Of a stretch of DNA of 64,000 nt, positions 30,988 to 41,362 are shown piece after piece (position 1 is the stretch's first letter; each line of letters opens with the position of its first letter). The position numbers and the translations under genes are program-made. The notes beneath the pieces were generated by a model. The model saw nothing but the letters and a program-made list of their open reading frames with translations. It made no database searches and was not told where the DNA came from. The stretch comes from Pythium myriotylum (lineage: Eukaryota > Oomycota > Peronosporomycetes > Pythiales > Pythiaceae), in contig JALJCQ010000004.1 in assembly GCA_023091665.1 (NCBI GenBank), positions 2,976,001 through 3,040,000 on the forward strand, in the 5' to 3' direction.

Positions 30988-31224
30988 GTTGACGGCAACG
31001 TTCACCAGTGGCCGAACGCAGACTCAGCCAGGTCCAGCGTGGCTGTCACGTCCTTCGATCGGTGGGCATGAATGTAGTATTAGGTCCAAATTCCTCGGGC
31101 GATCTCAACACCAGCACTCTTCGGCAAATCGCAGAGCACAACGCGAATGCCTTGGTGCACGTGGCGCGTGAATGCGGCATGCCCCATACCCGAACCTGCG
31201 CCGGTGGCGATAGCGACAACCGCC
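30988..31224 (-). pseudogene. HSD17B10-like relic F (5' part of exon 1)
   Basis: Reads on the minus strand as a decayed exon 1: [20 protein letters not shown], then VVLCDLPKSAGVEI, a frame break with a small deletion, and finally [14 protein letters not shown]. The AGSGMG loop makes copy B its nearest relative here. Neither the active-site exon nor a start codon with promoter is present. It lies alone between Vps8 and the LRR receptor gene, away from the main arrays. Confidence 0.8.
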
Positions 31225-31585
31225 TGAGCGAGTGGTTGAGCGCAAAACTTCAAATGATGGCGATGATGCCACGGAAAGTGTCGAGGTGTTGCTGGCCCTT
31301 TTCTTCGATTGTGAAGACATTGGGTTTAGACGCATGAAAGGTTTCAGTTGGTTTTTGGAGGACTGGTTGGATAAATAAGTGCAAATCCAACTGTGAGACT
31401 CTTGAGTTCTCAGCATAACCCAAAATGAAGTTGAAGAGTGATCGGTGTGCAACCTTCCAGGCGAGCGCGAAGACTGAACTTTGTCGAGCAGGTAAGACGC
31501 GAGCTTGAGCGTATTATCGTTCGCGGATTGATCAGAATTTGGGATTGACTCGTTTGCGCCTCAAAAACTGCAGGTGGTAGCCTAT
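31225..31585. other. Intergenic, no gene seen
   Basis: Spacer between relic F and the 3' end of the LRR receptor gene. No supported feature. Confidence 0.45.
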
Positions 31586-34430
31586 TTACTCCATAATGCC
31601 CTCAATATTCGTCGTTTGCTCGTGCTGGCACTGCCGCATCATCATGCGGAGCCCGTACGCGATTTGCAACGCTGTTGGTCGATTTTTTGGGCTGTAAGCA
31701 ACGCAGTCCTCAAAAATTGATCGGATATCCACGTGACACGAAGAAGACAAGATCGGTCTCAAGTCGCAACTCTCCACTCGCTGCAATAACTCAGTTTCAA
31801 CAATACTTGAACAACGGATGCCGGAATATGGATGCAAATGTGTGTCGAGCTCTAGCAGAACGATGCCGAATGCATAAATATCGGCTGCTGTACCGTAGTC
31901 AGCGCGCCCTGCTAAGACTTCTGGCGCAAGCCATCTTCCTGAGCCAACGCCTTTGGTTGTCATCGTACTATCCTCCATCATGAAGCGAGCCGAGCCGAAA
32001 CCTGAGAGCTTCGGCTCAAAGTGTTCTGACAACAGAACATTACGCGTTCTGAGATCGCGATGGAGAAGTGGAGGATCAAAGGAATGCGCGTAGACAAGAG
32101 CCTCAGCGATCTTGATGGCGATGCTCAACTTGTTGGGGAGCCACGGAATCTTTGCCTCCGAAGTCCCATGCAACCACGATTCGAGAGTCCCATTAGGCAT
32201 GTACTCGAAAAGAGCCTGAAACTCTACCTCTTGCTTGATCCACCCAACACCGACAAGTGATACGATGCTCGGGTGATCGAGTTTCGCGACGATCACAATT
32301 TCACCAATGAAAGTAGCTAGTCGCTCACGGCAAGCCCTTCCTTCGATGAGTTGTTTTGATGCCAGCAGCCTCGAACCCCGATGAATGACGAGGCGATAGA
32401 CTGTGTACTCACTCGAGCTAATGAGTCGAACGTCTCGAATATCTACAAGCCGAACGCGTTTCGAAAGCAAGACGTCGCGTGCCTCAGAGCCGAATCGACG
32501 AATAGGGTCTATGTGTGCAGAGACGAATTTTTGGTCGGGTTTCTCAAAGTTGGATCTGGCGCTGACGGAGCGCATCACCTTGATTGTATCAGTTTGTGGC
32601 GTAGTCGCGACTGAGTATTCGTCATCCCCCTTATTACCGCTGTTTCGACTCCGCAACCCTCGATAAACGAACGCGCCACCGACCAAGAAGAAAACTGCGA
32701 ACCCCACAATTATTGAAGTCACCACCATCGGATTTTGTCCCTTTCCTTGCTGTACAGCATCAGCTGCATCACCGTCCTTTGAGTTCGCTGGGTCGGTGGA
32801 GGCCATGGTAGTGTTTCGACGTCGCCCTAGACTAGAGGAAATGCTTGAGGAATCGAAGACGCCATTTGGGGATGCTGACATAGATGAGTTTTGAGACTCT
32901 GACGAGGGCGGAGATGCAGATGACGAAGTCGAACTCGTCGGTACTCCAGCCTCATCTTCAGAGTTGTCTGAAGCCGGAACTTTGCCACCGCTTACTGAGT
33001 TGCCTGACGAGCTAGAGACCGAAGTTCCCCCGTGACTGTCGCTGACAGTGTTAGAGGCCCGACTTCCACTTGGAGTCAACGAATTTTTCTGTGTTGATTC
33101 ATCAGGTGCCGTGGCGGAGGTCCCAACCGACGTCGATGGAGGAGCAAGGGAGATGTCCAACGAGAGTAGTGGATTCGAGAGGAAACGGCGTTGCTCAGAC
33201 GTGAGCTGCATAGTAGCGATTGGGTTTCCGGATATATTCCTGTAGGTACGCGAAACTAGATAAAAATCCTGCCATCCCCACATCAGCCGATAGCCCACAA
33301 ACTTACAGCATACGTAGATTTTTCATCGAGAAAATGGCGTCAGGAATAGTCTTCAAAGAGTTGCCAGTGAGGTCCCTGCAAATGACCGCACTTTAAAAAG
33401 AATAGCACGAGTAGGAGAAGAAGGCACGTACAGGTACTGAATGCTGGGTAGATCAGCCGCAAATGAGGTAATCGCGTTGTTGGCAGCCTGACTGCTCCAA
33501 CACACAGATGAGCAAAGCCCAACCACATTTCACAAACAGCATCTGACAGCGTCGTTAGATGGGGGAGCGAGAGCATACTTGGAACCGATGTTATCTCGTT
33601 ATCAGTGAGAACGCTGAAGAATGCACCACGTTAGACGATCAGGTGCAGCTTTGCATGTGCAGCTTTAAAACTAACAGGGTGACGAGCCTCGACAGCAATG
33701 AGAGATCAGGTGGGAGTGAGCTCATTTTTGTGTTGGACAAATCAAGAAAATTAACTCCTCGTGGGAGACGCGTAGCAATCCCCCCTTGACTGAGCTGAGA
33801 TCCAATGTCGAGGTTTACGAGCGTCACAGCTTGGAGTTGTGGTGAAGATAAGAGGAAATTGTCGTCAAGGTTTACAACTGCAACCGATCCTTGCGTGCCT
33901 TCTTTGGATTCTCCACCGAAGATTCGCCTACTCCTCCGCAAATGAGTACGCTAAAGCAAGGATACGAGATGGAGTGCACAGTGAACTTACAGTGTGTTGA
34001 ACTGGTCGTCGAGTCGGATTGAGCCAAGATTCATTATATACTCATTAACTTCATACGGCGGAACGTTGGGTGTCACACGAACTGGCCCAGAGTGCCGCCA
34101 GTTAGTTGTTAGTTGCCCTGTGGGCCCACCAAACCGAATCGAGAACTCGACAGTAGTCTCACTGGTCATCGCCTTGTACCTCGTGACATCGCACGCATCG
34201 AGACCAAAACAATTGAACTTCGGGGTCGTGCTCGCATAATCGCACGGTGTGAGCTCGTTGGCACGGCGATCGAAGACAACGCACAGCGAGCCAATATCAT
34301 CGTAAACGCCACGGCAGTCCGTCGAGAGTGTATTGTACGTGGTGTCGCACTCGCCATCGGCACGTGCTCCCACAGCTCCCGCCGTTAATACCGTGAATAA
34401 CGCTGCACATTTTGGAGCGAACGCCACCAT
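31586..34430 (-). CDS. LRR receptor with TKL-type pseudokinase domain (six exons)
   Basis: Exons 33991-34430, 33676-33933, 33548-33613, 33432-33491, 33307-33375 and 31586-33239 join to 848 aa. All five introns fall in phase 2, and three exons of 60-69 nt each encode about one leucine-rich repeat (for example NNAITSFAADLPSIQYL, then DLTGNSLKTIPDAIFSMKNL). It starts with a signal peptide (MVAFAPKCAALFTVLTAGAV) and a cysteine-rich region. A Ser/Thr-rich stretch precedes a membrane helix (VVTSIIVGFAVFFLVGGAFV). The intracellular kinase-like domain has LLASKQL for the ATP lysine and LLHRDLRTRNVLL for the HRD loop, but the glycine-rich loop is not recognisable and the DFG motif reads GFG (KLSGFGSARF). 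It is therefore probably catalytically weak or dead. The donors at 33675 (GTTAGT) and 33547 (GTCAGA) are atypical. Confidence 0.8.
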
Positions 34431-34863
34431 GGTTTGATGACACGGCAAACCGGTGATGGTTCGACAAAGTGGGTGCTTCTGGGCTGAAGGCTTGTGGCCG
34501 CGTTGTGATTCCTCTTCGCCCCGACTCAAGCTGGGAACCGTTTCTTCATGAATCAATCCAGTTGCTTGCCTGGCTGACAGGTGCATCCCACTTTGTAACC
34601 CAAACGAGCTCGGGAAGCCCATCTCCCTTCAACTGGTCACCGAGGGCTTTCACTATGATTGGCGAGAAGAAGAAGCATGAGGGATTGGAACCGCAACATT
34701 CACTCCAAATCCACCCTGCCTTGCCACTTTGGAATCGCGCCTGCAACAATTTAATGCTAGATAGAGCAATAACGACCTGAACTTCTCGAGTACAGCACCT
34801 TCCGTGAGTGAACTGTGAGATGAACCAACGACAAGAACAAGTAATAGTGACATTTCCTTGGCG

Positions 34864-36980
34864 TCATGATTGTGATGAAGCTTTGCGAAACGACTAAGTA
34901 AATGAACATCAGCACAATACCCCCAAACATTTTCAAACGTCGGATGCGCACCACAATTATTGGTTTCCCGTGCACTATCATTCCGTGTAAGCCCTCAAGT
35001 ACGGAGGCTGCCGAGTCGACGCTTGAAAACTCAATGAATGCCTGATTCTTCATTCTTCCCTCCGAGAAGTGGCGGATATTGAGTGGCCTAGACGCATCAA
35101 GCAATTGGTAAGGTGCCCCAAATCTCTAGGCGGATATACATACTCAGCTGAAGTTCCCATGAGAAAAGGTGCACATATTGAGCGCAACACAACTTCGTTG
35201 ACACCCCTCGACAGATTTTTTAGATAAAGAGCATGTGTAGGCTCCCCTTTGCTGTAGTTTTTCATTGCTTTCTCCTTTTTTAGCTCTATTTGCCAATTGA
35301 AACGTCAGTGACACGTGAGTCTCCAGGCTTTGTCAAAGCTGTTGTACCTGACGGATCCATCCGCTCCCATGTTGTCGAAATACCGCTTGTTATATGAGGA
35401 GCGTTACAGATAATAGACGTTGATGAACTTGCGGTCTCTAAACACTTGGGTTCTAAATTATTCGGTCCGTCGAAACACTACGAATTCTGTGATGAGATGT
35501 CCTCCATTCAAGATGAATAGCGATCAAACAATTCATACCACCACAGCAGCCTTGCCATCGATGACAACCCCATTGATCTGCTCAACAGCAGCTTGGCTCA
35601 CTTCAAGCGACGGAAACACTATCTGTGCGGATGCATCCTTTGCATTGACCCGAATTTTCATCGACCTACACAATCCGATGTCACATTAGCAGAATCATAT
35701 ATCAAAAATTGTTTGGTGTAACTTACGCAATTGGCACATCCTGGGGAAGGACGTGACCAAAGATGTACCCCAAGTCCTTGAGGTCTACAGTCTCGGCCAA
35801 ATTGTTCACACGCACGCAAGAGGAAGGAATCCCAGGTTCGTAATTGGCGAACGCAGGATCTCGAGCTTGTTCCTCGCAAGACAGCCGCTGCTGATCCAGT
35901 TCTGCGGCGGATATTACTCCCGGTCGCGATGACTCCACGAAAGAGCCACTCTCACAAGATCCGTTCCCGTGTCGCTGTCGCTTGTGACTTGAAGGCGGTA
36001 TATCCGGCCCCGGTCGCTTTGCACCTGGATTCTGTAGCACTTCATCGTCTTTCCTCTCGTATTCATCGTCTTCCTCCTCCTCGAATGTCTGCTCAGAATT
36101 TCCAACCGAGTTATTCTTCATCGTTACCGATTGTCCACGCATCAGTTCCGGCATGATCTCCTCAGAGAATCGGCCAGGGATTGCGTTCTTCTCAAATGGT
36201 GTTGGAAGGTTCATCTTGTTCATGAGATGGAGAACTTGTGTATAAAACCGAGGCAACGCGATCAGTGCTATCGCAGGCGAGACTGAGTAAGATGAACCGG
36301 GGTTTGAGTACCATCTTCCGGCAACGCACCATTTGCGATGTTCCGAACTATGGGTACTGATGCCTTCGGGTATTTGTACCGGAGAAGTGGTGAAGGTGCA
36401 TAGTGGAGGCTGTGGAGTGAGGGAAAAACCGTCAGGGGGCAATCGGCGAAAATCCGCTTCTCCCAGAACGCACCCTAGATGTGGCGCCAATGGTGCCGGT
36501 GTATTCGCAATGCTTCGTCCAGGAGGGTTCGATGGTGGTGCTTCTTTCGGTCCAGTCTCTTTTCTTACCTGGGGCTCGCTCTCGTCTTTGTGTTGCTCAC
36601 TACCGTCGGCTAAGCCACCTTCTGAAGAGACGATGGCTTCGACGACGAGCTCTCGACCGGCCAAATGGATGCGCGAAAGTCGCGTCTGTGCACTCTGGAG
36701 CTTCTCCTGCGATGGAAACTCGGCGATTGCCACCTGCATCGTCTGCTCAGGTGCGTCGCGCAATACAGCACCGGGTTTCTGCCCACCAAAACAAATCGAT
36801 CAGCTCTTCATCTCGCTCTCCACGAGACCCAGGGACGCTCAGTACCTTGCGCCGCAGCACACGCACGCGCGAGGCACCGTAGTGCGTCAGCAGCGACTCG
36901 ACGGCGTCGCGCGACAGCGCCGGGGGCAGGTTCTTCACGCGCAGCGACCGCGCCATCGCCTCTTGTTCGTCTCCTCCCAT
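34864..36980 (-). CDS. RNPC3: U11/U12-65K (RNPC3)-like RNA-binding protein, multi-exon
   Basis: Candidate minor-spliceosome protein, which in animals and plants bridges U11 and U12 snRNPs. Exon 1 (36846-36980) and the start of exon 2 (from 36742) join as RVLRRK-TMQVAIAEF and form RRM1, beginning SLRVKNLPPALSRDAVESLL. The linker has ALIALPRFYTQVLHLMNKMN, a family signature, followed by LPTPF. RRM2 starts SCVRVNNLAETVDLKDLGYI and continues across an intron (35690-35734) as SMKIRVNAKDASAQIVFPS. A third RRM, KGEPTHALYLKNLSRGVN to GRMKNQAFIEFSS, ends after a final splice as IIVSFRKASSQS with stop at 34864. The splice path between RRM2 and RRM3 (about 35265-35530) could not be resolved. RRM3 might be a separate small gene. 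Confidence 0.65.
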
Positions 36981-37087
36981 TGAGTTCGTCGAGGTGCAAC
37001 AATGTCACTATTTCAGGTATCACTCTGAGCGAGGAAAAGTTGATGGCACTAATCTGAAAAGTTTACTTCTTATTGCAATGGGAGACC

Positions 37088-37992
37088 TCAAAGCGACGCG
37101 CGGACACGCACGCCACCATCGAGGCGAATGGTCTCGCCGTTGATCACCGGGTTCTCGATGATGAACTGCACGAGGTGAGCGAACTCGTGCGGCTCCCCGG
37201 CGCGCTTGGGGAACGCTACGTCGCTAAAGTAGGTGTCCTTCATCTCCTGCGGCAAGTTGAACATTGGCGTGTTGAACGGACCTGAGCACAACCCGTGAGG
37301 ATTATAGACATGGCAGTGGCTACAGAAGACAAATGGTCGTACCTGGAGCGATGCAGACCACGCGAATGCCGAATTGACCGAGATCTCTCGCCATCGGAAG
37401 TGTCATCCCGACGACGCCAGCCTTACTCGCGGCGTAGGCAACGCGGCCCATCATGCCCTCGAACGCTAGGCTGCTCGCCGTGTTGATGATCACGCCACGC
37501 TCTCCATTCGGCTTTGGGGGGAGCTTGGACATGCTATATTAGTTTCGTCTCCGTCAGTTCAGAATGCACACACATACGGAAAAAGAAATCGCAATCGACT
37601 CACCGTTGCGCCGCAAGACTCGAGACCAGGAACACGCCCGTCATGTTCACATCGGCAGCCTGGCGGAAGACCTCGACCGGGTGGACGGCGTGCTTCTCAT
37701 CGACCGTCGGCACGTACGGGAAGACGCCAGCAAAGTTGACGACGACATTCACGCTCTGGCTAAAGGCCGACTCGGCAAGGTCGAGCGCGGCCGTCACATC
37801 TTTTTCCTTGACGACGTCGGTGGGTGCAAAGCGGGCGTTGGGACCGAGTGCTTTGGCGACGTCGGCGCCGGCGCTGGTGGGCAGGTCACAGAGCACGACG
37901 CGCGCGCCATGCTCGACGAGCCACGTGGCTGTGCCACGACCGAGACCGGATGCGGCGCCCGTGACGAGCGCGACGACATGCTTGAGTGACAT
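37088..37992 (-). CDS. HSD17B10-like: HSD17B10-like short-chain dehydrogenase, copy G
   Basis: Exons 37604-37992, 37343-37533 and 37088-37281, 257 aa. Motifs [27 protein letters not shown] and [18 protein letters not shown] are intact. Exon 1 and about 215 bases of upstream DNA appear identical in sequence to copy I, 5425 bases away, while the introns and exons 2 and 3 differ ([10 protein letters not shown] against [10 protein letters not shown]). It pairs with copy H just upstream, an arrangement repeated by copies I and J. It has no clear targeting peptide. Confidence 0.88.
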
Positions 37993-38207
37993 GGTTGTAC
38001 AGTGCAAGCGGATGACGAAGTGAGGCGAATCGCGAACTGACCGCGCTGGAACGAAGCCGCTTGCGCACCACACGCGTGGATCTTGTGTCTCTTCTGCACG
38101 TTTATGGGCTCGGTTCGCATAGAAACAGGCTCCAATCGGACCGCCGAGCTGGTTTGGGCGACGCTCATCTCCGACGAGGGAAGCTGACTTCAACTCGGAA
38201 ACAGATC
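37590..38207. repeat. Near-identical segment shared with 43015-43632
   Basis: Direct duplicate of about 610 bases covering exon 1 of copy G, its splice donor and its upstream region. Identity ends abruptly a few bases inside intron 1 on one side and at CAGATCCAG upstream on the other. Such sharp edges suggest gene conversion or a very recent copy. Confidence 0.8.
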
Positions 38208-38906
38208 CAGCCGGCCGAAGCAGTACGTGCGTCCCAGTGGCCTCGGGGCCGATCACTTCAACCCGTTATCCTACTGAGGCTGTAGGGCGGATTCATCGAG
38301 TGTTCTGATCCTTGTACTTGTCGGGAATGTGGGAAATTGCCATACTAATCGCGCTAGATATCAAGAACAGGCATTGTCCTCCTTTGTTGGTCGATTCATC
38401 GTACTGAGTGTCCATCTCAGGGCGATAGAGTCGAGTAACAGTTGGGGTGGACACCACAGGAGCTCGCATGTACCGAAAGAGCGCGCTATTGGAAGTCATC
38501 CAGAACGGGTATGCGAATATAGCTGCATTGCTGCATTCGACAGTGGATCGCAGTTCACTGAAGATGATGCTAGTCAGTATGAGATGCTAGAGGGTCGAAA
38601 ATGATCAGGAGGAACTCAGAGGGAATGCCTCGCAGAAAGGCGACAAACAGCTCTGTTGTAGATAGTGACCGCGAGCAGATCCATGATGGGGCTGCTTGCA
38701 GTATCTTCAGATGGATCATTAATTTGTAGTGCATACCACTTCTGCAGGTCGTGGTTACAGTACATCCAGATCTGTCAGAAGATATCACGAAACACCCCCG
38801 CCTGTGCAGGCAAGATAACGCTCTTGAGATTTTGATTCCATCACAAACACCAGATTCGAGGCCTGTACGACAACAGGAGGGCGAAGTGCAGTTAAGCAAA
38901 GTATTG
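37993..38906. other. Spacer between copies G and H, duplicated between I and J
   Basis: No gene. Besides the near-identical upstream segment, more diverged similarity to 43735-43960 is visible: GAGTGTCCATCTC, TAACAGT, and AGTCAGTAT followed by GAT/AAATGAT. The G-H and I-J pairs therefore share a spacer and are a duplicated two-gene module. Confidence 0.6.
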
Positions 38907-39800
38907 TCACACCATGGGCGGCGATCGCGCGGCAGAGTCGATCCGTATGGTCTCGCCATTAATGATTGGGTTCTCAATGATGGCCTGAACCAAGTGTGCG
39001 ACGTCTTCTGGCTGACCAGAGCGTTTTGGGAACGGGAAATCGCTGAACAATCTCTCCTGGAGCTCCTTGGGCATTTCATCAAACATGGGCGTGCTGATAG
39101 CACCTACAGCATTCCCATCATCGATTTAGCCCCACTGCAAGCCATCATCGAGACGCAGTAACGTACCTGGCGCGATAGTGACGACGCGGATGCCGAAACG
39201 ACCTAGGTCGCGGGCCATGGGAAGTGTCATACCGGCGATGGCAGCCTTGCTCGTAGAGTACGCAATACGACCAATGGTGCCTTCAAAAGCCATTGTACTC
39301 GCTGTGTTGATGATCACGCCTCTCTCCCCATCGGCCTTCGGCGGTTGCTTCGACATTCTGCGGAGACAATGAGTTAGAGGAAACCCTTCGAGACCGAGAT
39401 CATCTACTCACCGGGCTGCTGCAAGTCGAGCAACTTGGAATGTACCGACAGCGTTGACGTGGAGAACCCGATTAAAATCGTCCATCGGATGGGGTGCATG
39501 ATTTTCGTCGACAGTAATGCCCACAAGCGAAATTCCTGCATGGCTCACAGCCACATTGATCGAACGACCAAAGGCTGACTCAGCAAGATCAAGTGCCGCT
39601 GAGACATCTTTTTCGCTGGTCACATCCGCTGCGGCGAAACGAGCATGTGGACCGAGCTCGTCGGCGACTGATGCGCCAGCGCTAGTAGGGAGGTCAACAA
39701 GCACGACGCGTGCGCCTTGGCTAATGAGGCGTGTAGAAGTTGCAAGTCCAATTCCAGAAGCTCCGCCAGTGACGAGGGCGACGACGTGCTTGAGAGACAT
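38907..39800 (-). CDS. HSD17B10-like: HSD17B10-like short-chain dehydrogenase, copy H
   Basis: Exons 39412-39800, 39167-39357 and 38907-39103, 258 aa. Cofactor loop [18 protein letters not shown], catalytic YSTSK, and C-terminus [17 protein letters not shown]. The NAG motif reads SHAG, with Ser replacing the usual first Asn, a residue that normally helps position the active site, so activity may be altered. Relic E (18005-18440) and the orphan promoter at 15993-16258 are the two halves of an inverted H-like copy. Confidence 0.87.
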
Positions 39801-39815
39801 GCTTGGTGGTGACAA

Positions 39816-39833
39816 GGAAATTCCGAAATGAGC
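39816..39833 (-). promoter_or_regulatory. Oomycete-type Inr/FPR ahead of copy H
   Basis: GCTCATTTCGGAATTTCC on the minus strand, 15 bases before the ATG at 39800. It is the best match in the window to the oomycete initiator/FPR pattern. Confidence 0.65.
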
Positions 39834-39879
39834 CGATGACTGCAACATAGGAGAGCCCACGTCACAGCTAAAGAAAGCG

Positions 39880-40134
39880 GTGCAAAGCTCAGCGTGTCCA
39901 CTGCCATGTAATCTCTGCTCGTAAGAGCTAGGAGCACTGATGGCAAAGGATTACGAAGAGAACGAGCTCCCGCCCAGCTTAGCATCAGTGCAATCTTCGT
40001 GGAGCACATCCGCCGGTCAGAATGGACCAAGGTTCCATTCAAAAGAAATCATGTCTCCGGCACTCGCATTTGCCTTGCACGAAGTTTGGAGACACTCAGA
40101 CCCGAGCTGCGTATTTGAAAAAGTCTAGGGTTAC
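39880..40134. repeat. Copy H upstream region, inverted partner of 15993-16258
   Basis: Upstream DNA of copy H, present in inverse orientation on the left side of the core without its gene. The transposon at 40138 is inserted at its distal edge. The left copy is uninterrupted there. Confidence 0.7.
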
Positions 40135-40137
40135 ACT

Positions 40138-41031
40138 GGACCGATTCCCGCAGGGATTTAGAAGCCTTCCTAAAGCTAAAATTTCGGGTCTCGACAATCT
40201 AAATCTTATTTTGGCCGTCAGACCCCCTCCTCAGATCACAATCTGGAGAGGGGGGGTCCCCCCCCCCCCTCTCTAGATATTTAGAAGCCTCTGAGCAATC
40301 GAAAAACGATACCCTGTACAATACGATAAGGAAGCTGTTGACACAAATGATCTTAAAACGAGGGACACGGTGAACAAAACAACCCACGAGGGACTCGCAC
40401 TTCAACGCTCCCAAGAAACCCGCTTGTCGGCAACCGGCACGAAGAGCCTCCACGCGACGGCAAGCGCGCGGCCATGGCGGCGAAAGAAGAGGTCCGCGCA
40501 AGCCTGGCGCGAAAGGGTACAGTGACGCATGCGTGGAGGCGCTCCTTAACTGTGTGAAGGCTGTTCATCTAACGGGCAGCAACGCAGCAACGAATGAATG
40601 CGGTCCATCAACTTTACTGGAACGAGCGCACCGTGCCGAACGTGCGCCGCCGCGCCACGTCCGCGATGGGATTATTTACCAGCTACGTGGGGAGGAAACA
40701 TCGAAGATCGACAGACAACTGAAAGCCTCCCTCCCACGCAGCTCGCGGAAGTCAAGGCAGAAAGACATCGCGAGCGAGAGCAAGTTTGCCGACTTGTCTC
40801 TCATGTCCAATTTCTCTAAAACGGCAAGGCAGCGCCCGTCGTTACGATCGATCGCCAAGCCGTTCCAATGCATTCCGAGTGAAATGCCTCGGAGAAAGGA
40901 TGCTCCGAAACGGCGATATTTTTTGGAATTTGGACGGCGTGTTTTCTGCGGGGGTCGCTTGTTTTCTAAAATTTAGGATAGAACGCCGATTTAGCTCTAG
41001 GAAGGCTTCTAAATCCTACGGGAATCGGTCC
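40138..41031. mobile_element. Terminal-inverted-repeat transposon, non-autonomous, 894 bp
   Basis: Ends are inverted repeats of about 43 bp starting GGACCGATTCCCG (left 40138-40180, right 40989-41031) with a few mismatches and one indel. It is flanked by the direct repeat ACT (40135-40137 and 41032-41034). The inverted paralogous block near 15990 shows the same flanks with a single ACT and no insert (TTAC-ACT-ATCG), so insertion and 3-bp target duplication are seen directly. Inside are a run of C at about 40257-40269 and a few open frames without any transposase signature. A 3-bp duplication fits the PIF/Harbinger or CACTA-type superfamilies. The ends do not decide between them. Confidence 0.85.
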
Positions 41032-41035
41032 ACTG

Positions 41036-41217
41036 TTGCGCATGACGCCAACTCGAGAAGTCCGCATCAGGCACACGGTGGACTCAACAATATATTGGCT
41101 TCTTCAACTTGAGCTCCTCACTGTGTGGGGCTCACGAAATCCGCAAGTTTCCGGTAACCAACGGAGCACGGCGAGTCTGAAGCTGAAGTCTTCGATACGG
41201 CTCAGTCTCACACAAGC
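41036..41217. repeat. Dispersed repeat, inverted partner of 15719-15992
   Basis: Contains CATGACGCCAACTCGAGAAG at one end and GGCTCAGTCTCACACAAGC at the other, with GTGGGGCTCACGAAAT between. All occur inverted on the left. The left version has an additional internal duplication of the GGCTTCTTCAAC stretch. Confidence 0.7.
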
Positions 41218-41362
41218 ATCTCTTTCGCTGCAAGAACCTTGATCCACTCAAGTCGTTCGTTAGTGGTCCGACCTTCGCTGGACAGGATTGCGCTTGGAGC
41301 CCAAAGAGGCTGCAGCTGATCCGACGTAATCCTGCGAGTTTATACGGTATCGTCGATAGGTT

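Noticed and set aside
40533..40976. 147-codon frame within the TIR transposon as a transposase
   Set aside because: No DDE/DDD-type or zinc-finger signature. Basic low-complexity sequence only, so the element is called non-autonomous.
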